Shown piece by piece: positions 24,922-33,560 of a stretch of 64,000 nucleotides of DNA; the stretch's first letter is position 1; every line of letters begins with the position of its first letter. The stretch is from NCBI GenBank assembly GCA_964609375.1, contig CAZSSA010000002.1, positions 3,684 to 67,683 of the forward strand, given 5' to 3'. This stretch comes from CAZDUS01 sp964609375. GTDB taxonomy: Bacteria > Verrucomicrobiota > Kiritimatiellia > CAIKKV01 > CAITUY01. The position numbers and the translations under genes are program-made. The notes beneath the pieces were generated by a model. That model saw only the letters and a program-made list of their open reading frames with translations. It was not told the DNA's origin and ran no database searches.

Positions 24922-24951
24922 AACCCGCAGGCTTTTTAGTCTGGCGGGGTT
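24922..24951 (+). terminator. Terminator-like hairpin after secG
   Basis: AACCCGCAGGC and GTCTGGCGGGGTT pair with small bulges around a T-rich loop, 23 nt after the secG stop. The following sequence (GCTATTTG) is only mildly T-rich, so termination may be partial. Confidence 0.45.
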
Positions 24952-24981
24952 GCTATTTGTAGGAGGGAAAACGGGGTCCGA

Positions 24982-25010
24982 TTGATTCATACCATAATAA
25001 GGTATATAGC
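24982..25010 (+). promoter_or_regulatory. Candidate promoter of the phosphomannomutase gene
   Basis: TTGATT (24982-24987) and TATAGC (25005-25010) are separated by 17 nt. The inverted repeat ATACC-N7-GGTAT (24989-25005) fills the spacer and touches the -10 box, as an operator would. The match to consensus is moderate. Confidence 0.4.
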
Positions 25011-25044
25011 GTGCATATTTTCACTCACAAGGAGAGGTTAATTT

Positions 25045-26367
25045 ATGGCGGGTATTTTTAAAGCATATGACATTCGAGGTATCTACGGAAAGACGCTGAC
25101 AGAATCAACGGCACAGGATATCGGCCGAGCATTTGTTACCTTCCTTAAGTGTCGCAAAGTTGTTATCGGATACGATATGCGCCCCCATTCCAAGGGGCTT
25201 TTTGATGCGCTTTGCGCCGGTATTACCATGCAAGGTGCTGACGTAATTGATATCGGGATGTGCTCAACCCCCATGTCCTACTACGGCAATGGATCGCTTT
25301 GCGCAGATGCCAGCATCATGATTACAGCATCGCACAACCCAGGGGAGTGGAACGGTTTTAAGTTGTGCCGCGAAAAGGCTATCCCCATTAGTGGTGCTAC
25401 GGGTATTATGGATATTGAGCGAATTGTGACAACTAAAGGCTTCGCCCCGCAGGCGACCAACGCAGGTGTTGTCTCGCGTCAGGATGTGATTCCTGGCTAT
25501 GTTGCCCATGTGCGACGTGTTGCAGATTTGAAGCGTCCCGTTCGTATTGCGGTCGATTTCGCCAATGCCATGGGTATTCTCGAGGCACGTTGCCTGGATG
25601 GCGTCGTTGAAATGACACGTCTCTTCGACACGCTGGATGGCACATTTCCGAACCATGAAGCCAATCCGCTTCAACTTGATACGTTGGAGAAGCTTCAAGA
25701 GACTGTTCGGCGGGGAAAATATGACTTTGGAGTGGCATTTGATGGAGATGCTGACCGGGCAGGTTTTATTGATGAAAAAGGGAATGTTATTCCCATGGAC
25801 ATGATTACAGCCCTGATCGCCACGAGTCTATTGGAGAAGCAGAAAGGGGTGATCTATTACGATCTGCGCAGCAGTTGGTCGGTCAAGGAAGTTATCGAGG
25901 AAAACGGTGGGACCCCCATGATGAGCCGTGTGGGACATGCGTTTATCAAACAGCAGATGCGTGACCATAATGCCCTTTTTGCCGGAGAACTTTCCGGTCA
26001 TTACTATTTCCGTGATAATTACTTTACAGAGAGCTCAGCAATGGCCGTGTTATATGTTGCCAACGTGATAACTCATAAAAACAAGGCACTTTCTGAACTG
26101 GTAAAACCCATTCAGCGGTATTCGGCCAGCGGCGAGATTAATTCTGAAGTTCACAACCCGACGGCGGTCCTGGAGGCTATTCGTTCGCGATATGCGGATG
26201 GAAAACGCATCGAATTGGACGGTGTTACCGTAGAATATGCTGATTGGTGGTTCAATGTTCGTTGTTCCAATACGGAGCCGTTGGTACGTTTAAATCTTGA
26301 GGCCAAAAACACCGAACTAATGGAAACTAAGCGCGAAGAACTACTGAAGGTGATTCGGGCAAACTGA
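25045..26367 (+). CDS. Phosphomannomutase/phosphoglucomutase
   Basis: The 440-residue alpha-D-phosphohexomutase has the start KAYDIRGIYG, the phosphoserine loop TASHNPGEWNGFK (S96), the metal loop FDGDADRAG (about residues 235-243), a sugar-specificity loop GELSGHYYF and a phosphate-binding end RCSNTEPLVRLNLEA. It interconverts the 1- and 6-phosphates of mannose and/or glucose, feeding GDP-mannose and surface polysaccharide synthesis. Pseudomonas AlgC-like dual specificity fits GELSGHYYF. It has its own promoter and AAGGAG, separate from the glycolytic operon upstream. Confidence 0.93.
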   Translation: MAGIFKAYDIRGIYGKTLTESTAQDIGRAFVTFLKCRKVVIGYDMRPHSKGLFDALCAGITMQGADVIDIGMCSTPMSYYGNGSLCADASIMITASHNPGEWNGFKLCREKAIPISGATGIMDIERIVTTKGFAPQATNAGVVSRQDVIPGYVAHVRRVADLKRPVRIAVDFANAMGILEARCLDGVVEMTRLFDTLDGTFPNHEANPLQLDTLEKLQETVRRGKYDFGVAFDGDADRAGFIDEKGNVIPMDMITALIATSLLEKQKGVIYYDLRSSWSVKEVIEENGGTPMMSRVGHAFIKQQMRDHNALFAGELSGHYYFRDNYFTESSAMAVLYVANVITHKNKALSELVKPIQRYSASGEINSEVHNPTAVLEAIRSRYADGKRIELDGVTVEYADWWFNVRCSNTEPLVRLNLEAKNTELMETKREELLKVIRAN

Positions 26368-26405
26368 TTTCCAGGCTGCCATCAGCGGTTGCAAGGAAAC
26401 ATCGT

Positions 26406-28121
26406 ATGCAGACAATTGAACAAACCCTATCGTCATGGATGCACAAGGCTTTTAGTTTGGCGCTTCCGGAGATGCCGATTCATGGGGTAGGCGTAGTACC
26501 GACAACATCCGGGTTATTTGGGGACTATCAATGTAATCATGCGATGTCCATCGGGAAGACATTAAAGAAGTCACCCCGCCTGGTTGCAGAGCTTGTGATA
26601 AAGCACGCAGGCCCTCATGATGCCGTGGAGCGACTGGAGATCGCAGGTCCTGGATTTATTAATATATTTCTAAAGACCACTTGGCTTGCCGGTGCCACGG
26701 AAACAGTCGATGGAGATGAGCGGTGCGGGGTGCCAGCTTGTGGACGCGGCTCTACCATTATTCTGGATTACTCCAGTCCTAATGTAGCCAAGCCTATGCA
26801 TATCGGCCATATTCGCTCAACGGTCATTGGCAACGCTTTGGATCGCCTTCATCGGCGTCTCGGTTACCGGGTGTTGTCTGATAATCATCTTGGTGATTGG
26901 GGCACTCAATTCGGCATTATTATCATGGGGTACAGGAACTTTCTGGATCAAAAAGCCCTCGCGGCTGAACCCGTCGAGGAGTTGGAGCGCATCTATGTGA
27001 AGAGCTATGAGTTGTCCCGTACGGATGAGTCTTGGTTAATGCAGGCTCGTCAGGAACTGGTGAAGCTTCAAGCAGGTGATGAGGAGAACAGGAATCTTTG
27101 GCAGCGGTTTGTGGAATTAAGTCTTGGTGAATTTGACCACATTTACAAACGTCTCGGCGTAAAATTCGACTTAGTTCGAGGTGAAAGCTTTTACAATGAT
27201 CGCCTTGCGGATGTTGTGAACAGATTGTGTAAAAAGGGCATTGCCCGCGAAAGCGAAGGCGCTACCGTTGCTTTTCTGGATGAGGAAAAACTTCCCCCGT
27301 GCATCGTTCAGAAAAGCGATGGGGCATTCAATTATGCCACCACGGATATTGCGACTATTGAAAGCCGTGTAGAGGAATTCAAGCCCGATAAAATTGTGTA
27401 TGTGACTGATGAACGGCAACAGCTGCATTTTCGCCAGGTGTTTGCCACAGCGCGCCGCTTGGGGTGTACCACCGATCTTCAGCATGTGTGGTTTGGATTA
27501 ATGCGTCTTCCCGAAGGAACGTTCTCAACTCGGCAGGGAAATGTAATAAAACTGGAGAAATATCTAGATGAGGCGGAAGCCAGGGCGCTGGCCGTTGTAA
27601 AGTCAGGGAGCCCGGAAATGGACGAGCAGCGACAACATGACGTTGCCCGGGCCGTTGGTATTGGTGCTGTTAAGTATGCTGACTTGAGCCAAAACCCACA
27701 AAGTGTTGTAACTTTTTCGTGGGAAAAAGCCTTGGCATTGGATGGCAACTCCGCTCCCTACCTTTTATATGCGTGTGCCCGCATCGCAAGCGTTCAGGAC
27801 AAGTACCGAGAACAATTCCCGTCGCTACGACTCGATGACTTCCCAATACAGTTGGGTGAGCCAATAGAAAGAACACTAGCCCTGGAGATTCTTCGCTTCC
27901 CGGAAACTGTGGTCAAGGCGGCGGAACAATACAAACCCAGTATACTGGCAGACTATCTCTATACACTCGCATCAACGTATAGCAACTTTTATCAAAATGT
28001 TCCCTTTCTGAAGGCACCAGAAGGTATACGCGAGAGCCGAGTCAGGCTGTGTCGCGTTGTTGTTAAAGTCCTAAAACAGGGGCTCGACCTTTTGGGAATC
28101 GAAACGCCTGAGCGAATCTGA
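26406..28121 (+). CDS. argS: Arginine-tRNA ligase
   Basis: The 571-residue class I synthetase has the DYSSPNVAKPMHIGHIRST signature, with HIGH at 132-135. The KMSKS-equivalent loop is FSTRQGNVIKL, the relaxed form usual for ArgRS. The N-terminal Add-1 domain (about 1-110) and the C-terminal anticodon-binding DALR domain, ending in LLGIETPERI, are both present. It charges tRNA-Arg. It starts 38 nt after the phosphomannomutase stop, so the two may be cotranscribed. Length and motifs are normal. Confidence 0.97.
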   Translation: MQTIEQTLSSWMHKAFSLALPEMPIHGVGVVPTTSGLFGDYQCNHAMSIGKTLKKSPRLVAELVIKHAGPHDAVERLEIAGPGFINIFLKTTWLAGATETVDGDERCGVPACGRGSTIILDYSSPNVAKPMHIGHIRSTVIGNALDRLHRRLGYRVLSDNHLGDWGTQFGIIIMGYRNFLDQKALAAEPVEELERIYVKSYELSRTDESWLMQARQELVKLQAGDEENRNLWQRFVELSLGEFDHIYKRLGVKFDLVRGESFYNDRLADVVNRLCKKGIARESEGATVAFLDEEKLPPCIVQKSDGAFNYATTDIATIESRVEEFKPDKIVYVTDERQQLHFRQVFATARRLGCTTDLQHVWFGLMRLPEGTFSTRQGNVIKLEKYLDEAEARALAVVKSGSPEMDEQRQHDVARAVGIGAVKYADLSQNPQSVVTFSWEKALALDGNSAPYLLYACARIASVQDKYREQFPSLRLDDFPIQLGEPIERTLALEILRFPETVVKAAEQYKPSILADYLYTLASTYSNFYQNVPFLKAPEGIRESRVRLCRVVVKVLKQGLDLLGIETPERI

Positions 28122-28203
28122 GCCCGACGTCGCCGAGTGGGGGATAGGTCTTGTTTCGACTCCCATCTTGCGGATGCGGGAAAAATCTTTAATTATCACA
28201 ACG

Positions 28204-28232
28204 TTGACTTGATTTCCCGCGTGTGAGATAGT
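28204..28232 (+). promoter_or_regulatory. Promoter upstream of the coiled-coil zinc-ribbon gene
   Basis: TTGACT (28204-28209) and GATAGT (28227-28232) are separated by 17 nt, about 44 nt before the chosen ATG at 28276. It may also serve rnpB downstream. Confidence 0.5.
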
Positions 28233-28275
28233 GGCCGCGCTTTTTTCATGACGGCTTATGTCAAGGGGATACACG

Positions 28276-28867
28276 ATGGTCACATCTATTATCGAGAAGC
28301 TTCTGCTTATTCAGGATCATGATCAACGTATCATGAAGTTTGAAAAGGAATTAACCGACTTGCCAAAGCGCAAGGCCTCCATTGAGTCACTCCTTGACGA
28401 ACATCGGCAGGCTGTCACTGCTGCCAAGGATGAGGTCAGAGGGCGTCAGTCGGACATCAAGCAGGTTGAACTTGATGTAGAGTCCTTGCGGGAGAAGATT
28501 CAGAAATTTCGAGGGCAGCAGCTCCAACTCAAAAACAACAAGGAATTCAAGGCAATGGAGGATGAAATTGCCTCTGTTGAAAAAAATATCAGGGAGCGGG
28601 AAGATAATATTCTTGTCATCATGGAGAAAATGGATGCCGCCACTTCAGTAGTCAAGGATCGTGAACAGGCATTAAAGCAGGAAGAAATATCAATCCGACG
28701 TGAAATCGATGCTATTGGTGAACGTGGTGAAGCGATTAAGAAAGAGTTGGAACACGTTAAAACGACTCGCGACAAATTGGCTAGTGAGGCTGATCCCGTT
28801 CGATTGGCTCTTTATAATCGCTTGTTCGTTAATAAGCGCGACAAGGTCTTGGTGCCGGTCGAAAATG
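28276..28867 (+). CDS. Coiled-coil zinc-ribbon protein (CT398-like), 3' end lost in gap
   Basis: About 197 codons are present before the gap. Almost the whole visible part is a charged, heptad-like coiled coil (about residues 20-165). The end VRLALYNRLFVNKRDKVLVPVEN matches the segment that normally precedes a C-terminal four-Cys zinc ribbon in this family (COG1579; Chlamydia CT398). Known relatives bind RpoN and secretion components, but the role here is uncertain. The ATG at 28276 was chosen over 28258 because AAGGGG lies at good spacing before it. The missing C-terminus is probably about 40 residues and lies in the N run. Confidence 0.75.
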
Positions 28868-28967
28868 NNNNNNNNNNNNNNNNNNNNNNNNNNNNNNNNN
28901 NNNNNNNNNNNNNNNNNNNNNNNNNNNNNNNNNNNNNNNNNNNNNNNNNNNNNNNNNNNNNNNNNNN
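28868..28967. other. Assembly gap 2 (100 N)
   Basis: 100 N that interrupt both the zinc-ribbon gene and the 5' part of rnpB. The missing parts of the two genes together would probably need more than 100 nt, so the run is a placeholder for a longer unsequenced stretch. Confidence 0.95.
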
Positions 28968-29285
28968 ATAGGGCAGGACGCCGGCGCCGAATAAGCGCGG
29001 GGGCTTTCGTTAAAGCGGAAGTTACGGAAAGTGCCACAGAGAATATACCGTCATGGATGTGTTGAAAAACCTCTGTGATAAGGGTGAAAAGGTGGTGTAA
29101 GAGACCACCGGACAATTCAGTAATGGTTGTCGCATGGCAAACCCCGTCCGGAGCAAGATCAAATAGGAGGCTGGAGGTGGCCCGCTTCGTGTCTCGTTTC
29201 GGCGAGTCGCAGCTTCGGGTTGATTGCTTAGACAAATGACCGAACCCAGCGATGGGAAAACAGGATCCGGCTTATGGCCTCTACC
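28968..29285 (+). ncRNA. rnpB: RNase P RNA, class A (5' end missing in gap)
   Basis: The sequence after the gap runs through the conserved RNase P RNA core in the right order. It shows ATAGGGCAGGACGCC (28968), CGGAAAGTGCCACAGA (29025-29040), ATAAGGGTGAAAAGGTG (29078-29094), GTAAGAGACCACCG, GGAGCAAGATCAAATAGG (29150-29167), GGTTGATTGCTTAGACAAATG and CAGGATCCGGCTTATGG near 29261-29277. It is the catalytic RNA that matures tRNA 5' ends. The first P1-P3 part, with GAGGAAAGTCCGGGC, must lie in the N run. The 3' end is approximate and overlaps the annotated start of the next protein gene. Confidence 0.93.
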
Positions 29286-30179
29286 TTTCGACTTCAATTT
29301 GGATGGCAATATGCTTCGGGCGTGCTGTTGGCATGTTCACTCGGTCTTGGAATTGTTTATCTGAGGGCATGGACGACAGGGAGTGGATCGGGTCGAGGAG
29401 AATTCAAACACATTCGGATATCTCCCTCTCAACAGACGCCAGCTTCCCATATTGCGTCCTTACCGGTATGGAGCGTTTTTGTATCGACGCGAACTATACA
29501 AGGGCGGGAAGGGAGTCCGACATCTGCTGAGCGATTTAGACTCGCAGGCACCTTTGCCATTGAGTCCACTTCTGGCAACCGGCTACAGAGAGCCATTCTG
29601 GATGACACGTTGAAAAATGAGCAAAGAATTGTTGGGGAAGGGGATGTTCTCGAGGATGTGGTCGTGGAAAACATACGCTATGACCGATTAACCCTCAGGG
29701 CTTCAACCGGGCTACGTGAATTGGTTTTAGACTTCATCAGCACACCGGTTACTCCCATTTTGGATGGTACAAATTCAATCACCGCTGGTTCGGTAGCGGC
29801 GACCAATCGGTTTGGCTGCATGAAAGTTCAGGATGATCGATGGCAGTTCAGTCGGCAGCCGATGCTGGATTACTATCAGGAATTATTAGACGAACCTGAC
29901 CGAATGGTCGCTTTGTTTGATACCATGAAGCCGGTGCGTGATGAGAGAAATCGAATCACAGGATACGTCGTTGGACTAGAAGGAGAAAAAGATTTCTTCA
30001 ATGCTGTTGGTTTGCGCGAGGGTGATATTGTTCGGCAAGTCAACTCGGTGGCCATGACGAACAGGCGGCGCGCTGAGTTTTTCATTGATGAGTTTCTTAA
30101 GAATCGGATGAATGCAATTGTTTTGGATATTGAACGTGACGGGAAAGTTCAGAAGCAAGTTTATCAGGTGAAGGAATAG
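29274..30179 (+). CDS. GspC-like type II secretion protein with PDZ domain
   Basis: The 301-residue protein has one membrane helix near residues 12-30. A periplasmic GspC-type homology region follows (RLAGTF...RAILDD...GDVLEDVVVENIRYDRLTLRA, about 85-150). A C-terminal PDZ-like domain spans about 220-300 (AVGLREGDIVRQVNSVAMTNRRRAEFFIDEFL). GspC links the inner-membrane platform to the secretin and helps choose cargo. The ATG at 29274 lies within the last conserved block of rnpB, which is unusual. The next in-frame option is GTG 29322, inside the membrane helix, so 29274 is kept. No other type II genes adjoin it, though pilB/gspE-like ATPases occur 10 kb away. Confidence 0.72.
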   Translation: MASTFRLQFGWQYASGVLLACSLGLGIVYLRAWTTGSGSGRGEFKHIRISPSQQTPASHIASLPVWSVFVSTRTIQGREGSPTSAERFRLAGTFAIESTSGNRLQRAILDDTLKNEQRIVGEGDVLEDVVVENIRYDRLTLRASTGLRELVLDFISTPVTPILDGTNSITAGSVAATNRFGCMKVQDDRWQFSRQPMLDYYQELLDEPDRMVALFDTMKPVRDERNRITGYVVGLEGEKDFFNAVGLREGDIVRQVNSVAMTNRRRAEFFIDEFLKNRMNAIVLDIERDGKVQKQVYQVKE

Positions 30180-30198
30180 GAGTTTTGGGTCTTGATGT

Positions 30199-30220
30199 TG
30201 CCGCGAGCTCGTCGCGGGCA
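30199..30220 (+). terminator. Hairpin after the GspC-like gene
   Basis: TGCCGCGA and TCGCGGGCA form an 8-bp stem with one bulged G around a GCTCG loop, 19 nt after the stop. It is followed by TTCTCTTGCT, moderately T-rich. It is a plausible terminator. Confidence 0.5.
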
Positions 30221-30299
30221 TTCTCTTGCTGGTCTCGTTTGAACATCCTTGTCATCGCCAGTAGACGGTTTTAGCGAGGCATGATGGTATGGCATGGGC

Positions 30300-30404
30300 C
30301 TCAACAAGCGGGTTTCCTTTAGGAACCCGATCATTCCTCTAGGTTGAGTGGATATAAGGGGGTCCTATGATGATTGGTTACCTGGCGCGGCTTATAGGCC
30401 CCTT
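30300..30404. other. Structured intergenic region between convergent genes
   Basis: This stretch lies in the 392-nt gene-free space between the GspC-like gene and lepB. It holds a nested fold: CTCAAC (30300-30305) pairs with GTTGAG (30343-30348) around a hairpin GGGTTTCC-TTTA-GGAACCC (30310-30328). A second hairpin follows at 30356-30404 (AAGGGG-GT-CCTAT / ATAGGCCCCTT). No protein reading is convincing. It may be part of a small RNA cut by the N run, or a pair of terminators. I could not match it to tmRNA, SRP RNA or 6S RNA. Confidence 0.35.
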
Positions 30405-30432
30405 TAGACTCTGAGAAGGCTCATTAAGGATG

Positions 30433-30532
30433 NNNNNNNNNNNNNNNNNNNNNNNNNNNNNNNNNNNNNNNNNNNNNNNNNNNNNNNNNNNNNNNNNNNN
30501 NNNNNNNNNNNNNNNNNNNNNNNNNNNNNNNN
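30433..30532. other. Assembly gap 3 (100 N)
   Basis: 100 N in the intergenic space between the GspC-like gene and lepB. No gene is visibly interrupted. The flanking region is rich in hairpins, which may have hindered assembly. Confidence 0.95.
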
Positions 30533-30571
30533 GCTCAGCATCAACCCTTTGGTCGCGCGAGCTGCAATCAC

Positions 30572-31690
30572 TTACCGGACAAATCCGGTGCGGCAAGAAA
30601 GAGGCCAGTAGACTATACAGGCAGGCCCTACGAGGCTTCCCTGAGGGACTGGACCCCAGTAACGGCCATCTAGACTGTTCTGGGTGTTATCGCCAAGGGC
30701 AAGGTACTCGTCAGCTCCTAAGGTCACCTCTGTGTCTTGATTGGGTATATAGGCCTTCTGCCCCACCCCTGTGGCGGGATGATACCCAATATAGCCAGGT
30801 GCCTCTCTCCCAATTCTGACGATCGACTCTGGCGAGTCTACTTCCTTGCCATCCACGAGCAGTTTAGGCGTCCGGATGGAAATACGTTCACCGGGAAGCC
30901 CGCACATTCTTTTGATGTAGTGGGTGTCAGGAGTCAGCCCCGGATAGCGAGGAATGCCCGCTGTGCGGAAAACCATAACCTCGCCACGCTGCGGAGTGAA
31001 AAGGTTCCATTTCACCCTGTTCACAAAAAGATGATCACCCGTAATTCGACTACCCTTGGCGATGACTTGCCCGGTCACGACCTCATCGCCCGCTTTAATC
31101 AATACCATCGACTTGTCAACCATCTCACGCGGAATACGGTGAACGCGGCCTCCGATATCGTAATACAACATTCCATCTCCTTTACGTTCATCATACGGCC
31201 CCCTAACCCGTCCAGCTGTTTCCGATTTGATTTCAACATACCACTCGCCAAACACGGCCCACTTCATCCATCGGAGCGGATATTTGTCAAAAATACTTGG
31301 ACATAAACGAGGAATATAATGGATCCCAAACAACGAAGGTTGCATTGACCCCGTCGGTATCTTAAAAGGCTGAAAGAAGTAACATCGGAAGGCCATCGCC
31401 ACGACCAACGCCACAACAATGACCTCTAAATTCTCCCTGAGTCCTGCCATCGGGCGAATGGGCATTACGGCAAGTGATGCCTCTTTGACTGCAATGCATT
31501 CCTTTTCAATCTTCGCCGTATCCCGATATGCCAATGCCTCACGTAATCGCTGTTCGGCCGCTTGTAATGCAGCCATAGTTTCTTCTGGAACGATGTCCTC
31601 ACGCATAAGGCGGCACAGACGCGAATGTTGAAGCCATTCTCTTGCGACCTTGACGACCCGCCGATGTGCAAAAAATCCTGTCTTCATCAT
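30572..31690 (-). CDS. lepB: Signal peptidase I
   Basis: The 372-residue S26A peptidase has a membrane helix at about 86-103. The catalytic serine is S115 in PTGSMQPSL and the lysine base is K260 in THYIKRMCGLPGERI. The last conserved box is GDNTQNSLDGRYWG (333-346). It removes signal peptides from exported proteins on the outer face of the inner membrane. A helical cytoplasmic extension of about 80 residues precedes the membrane segment, and the catalytic domain has insertions (about 125-220). GGGAG precedes two adjacent ATGs; the second (31687) is equally possible. It ends a minus-strand run after lepA, as in the classic lepA-lepB pair. Confidence 0.95.
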   Translation of the reverse strand: MMKTGFFAHRRVVKVAREWLQHSRLCRLMREDIVPEETMAALQAAEQRLREALAYRDTAKIEKECIAVKEASLAVMPIRPMAGLRENLEVIVVALVVAMAFRCYFFQPFKIPTGSMQPSLFGIHYIPRLCPSIFDKYPLRWMKWAVFGEWYVEIKSETAGRVRGPYDERKGDGMLYYDIGGRVHRIPREMVDKSMVLIKAGDEVVTGQVIAKGSRITGDHLFVNRVKWNLFTPQRGEVMVFRTAGIPRYPGLTPDTHYIKRMCGLPGERISIRTPKLLVDGKEVDSPESIVRIGREAPGYIGYHPATGVGQKAYIPNQDTEVTLGADEYLALGDNTQNSLDGRYWGPVPQGSLVGPACIVYWPLSCRTGFVR

Positions 31691-31718
31691 GATCTCCCGA
31701 CTCCGTCTACTTAACCGG

Positions 31719-33548
31719 TTAACCGGTGGTCTTCAACACGGAAATGAAAGCTTCCTGTGGCACACTCACAGATCCGATTTCCTTCATTCGTTTCTTGCCT
31801 TCTTTTTGACGTTCCAGCAACTTTCGTTTACGCGAGATATCACCTCCGTAACACTTGGCGGTAACATCCTTGCGCATCGCTTTGATGGTTTCACGGGCCA
31901 CAATGTTCTTTCCTATTGCCGCTTGGATCGGCACTGTGAACTGATGAGGCGGAATTACATCCTTGAGAGCGGCACACATCTGACGCCCGCGATACACGGC
32001 TTTATCACGATGAATGATGCAGGAAAAGGCATCAACGGCTTCACCATTAAGCAGGATATCCATTTTCACAAGGTCGCTTGGCGCATAACCCGTATGCTCG
32101 TAATCCATGGATGCGTATCCGCGGCTAATACTCTTCAGGCAGTCATGAAAATCGATCAGAATCTCGTTTAGCGGCATGGTGGCACTTATCATTACCCGCT
32201 TGGTGTCCAGTGTCTCGGTTTTCTCAACCGTGCCGCGGCGATCCATCACCACTCGGAGAATATCGCCGATATTTTCATTGTGACAGATGACAAACGCCCG
32301 AATCATGGGTTCTTCCATGTGATCCACACGTGTGGGATCAGGGAGATGGATCGGATTATCAACCTCGATCATCGATCCATCACGCATGTGGATCCGGTAA
32401 ATAACCGAGGGATAAGTACTGATAACGTCCAAGTCGAATTCCCGACGCAAGCGCTCTTGAACAACCTCCAGATGAAGCAGCCCCAGAAAACCACAACGGA
32501 AACCAAACCCGAGCGCTATAGATGATTCTGACTGATATGTGAAGGCGCTATCGTTGAGCTGCAGTTTCTCCATACTCTGTTTCAGTTTCTCGTAGTCCGC
32601 TGTGTTGACCGGGTATAGCCCACTGAACACCATCGGATGTATTTCTTTCATCCCATGGAGGGGTTTAGTGACCTGCTTGTGATGCATGGTGACTGTATCC
32701 CCAATCTTGATGTCCGAGCTGCTTTTGATTGTGCCAATGACGTATCCTACCTGCCCTGCCGTCAATTTCTTACAGGGCTCCATTTTAGGATGGAAACGGC
32801 CGACTTCCTTGACTTCCGTGTCAAGTCCGCTTGCCATCAAATGAATCCTATCCCCAGCCTTCAATTCGCCATCCACCATGCGGATGTAGGTGACAACTCC
32901 ACGAAAAGCATCGTAAACAGAATCAAATACCAGTGCCCTTAAATACCCGTCCTCGCATGTTCGCGGTGGTGGAAGTTTGACAATCGCTGTCTCCAGCATC
33001 TCGGTAATGCCGAGTCCGCTTTTGGCGCTAATCCGACATGCATCTTCTGCTGGAATTGAGAGGATTTCCTCAATCTGTTTGGCAACCACTTCAGGTTCTG
33101 CTCCGGGCAGATCCACCTTGTTGATCACAGGCATTATTTCAAGGTTGTTTTCAATCGCAAGATAGGTATTAGCCACCGTCTGCGCTTCCACTCCTTGCGC
33201 GGCGTCCACAACCAGAATGGCACCCTCGCAAGCCATCATGCTTCGTGAGACTTCATAGGTAAAATCCACATGCCCCGGTGTATCAATCAGGTTTAATTCG
33301 TAGGTAATGCCGTCCTTGGCTTTGTAGGTCATCGTTACGGGATGACTCTTGATCGTGATTCCGCGTTCCTGTTCGAGGTCCATGCTGTCAAGAATCTGGT
33401 CACGCATGATGCGAGCCTCGATAGTTCCTGTTAACTGCAACAAGCGATCCGCCAAAGTGGATTTGCCATGATCAATATGCGCGATGATGCAAAAGTTCCT
33501 TATAGTCGGAATCGGCCGCGAGTCAGGAGAATTCGAATCCAAATGCAT
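31719..33548 (-). CDS. lepA: Elongation factor 4 (LepA)
   Basis: The 609-residue translational GTPase shows G1 AHIDHGKST, G2 RGITIKS, G3 DTPGHVDF, G4 NKVDLPGA and the LepA-only C-terminal domain ending in KRKLLERQKEGKKRMK. It acts on ribosomes in initiation and stress. AAGGG precedes the ATG. It lies 12 nt after rpe and 28 nt before lepB, within one operon. Confidence 0.97.
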   Translation of the reverse strand: MHLDSNSPDSRPIPTIRNFCIIAHIDHGKSTLADRLLQLTGTIEARIMRDQILDSMDLEQERGITIKSHPVTMTYKAKDGITYELNLIDTPGHVDFTYEVSRSMMACEGAILVVDAAQGVEAQTVANTYLAIENNLEIMPVINKVDLPGAEPEVVAKQIEEILSIPAEDACRISAKSGLGITEMLETAIVKLPPPRTCEDGYLRALVFDSVYDAFRGVVTYIRMVDGELKAGDRIHLMASGLDTEVKEVGRFHPKMEPCKKLTAGQVGYVIGTIKSSSDIKIGDTVTMHHKQVTKPLHGMKEIHPMVFSGLYPVNTADYEKLKQSMEKLQLNDSAFTYQSESSIALGFGFRCGFLGLLHLEVVQERLRREFDLDVISTYPSVIYRIHMRDGSMIEVDNPIHLPDPTRVDHMEEPMIRAFVICHNENIGDILRVVMDRRGTVEKTETLDTKRVMISATMPLNEILIDFHDCLKSISRGYASMDYEHTGYAPSDLVKMDILLNGEAVDAFSCIIHRDKAVYRGRQMCAALKDVIPPHQFTVPIQAAIGKNIVARETIKAMRKDVTAKCYGGDISRKRKLLERQKEGKKRMKEIGSVSVPQEAFISVLKTTG

Positions 33549-33560
33549 GAGTAACCCTTA

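Noticed and set aside
28968..28994. Peptide IGQDAGAE as the C-terminus of the coiled-coil zinc-ribbon protein
   Set aside because: The bases after the gap are the conserved ATAGGGCAGG block of RNase P RNA, so they are not coding sequence of that gene.
30430..30819. 129-codon plus-strand open frame across gap 3
   Set aside because: Its frame runs through N bases and antisense to lepB, with no recognisable domain.
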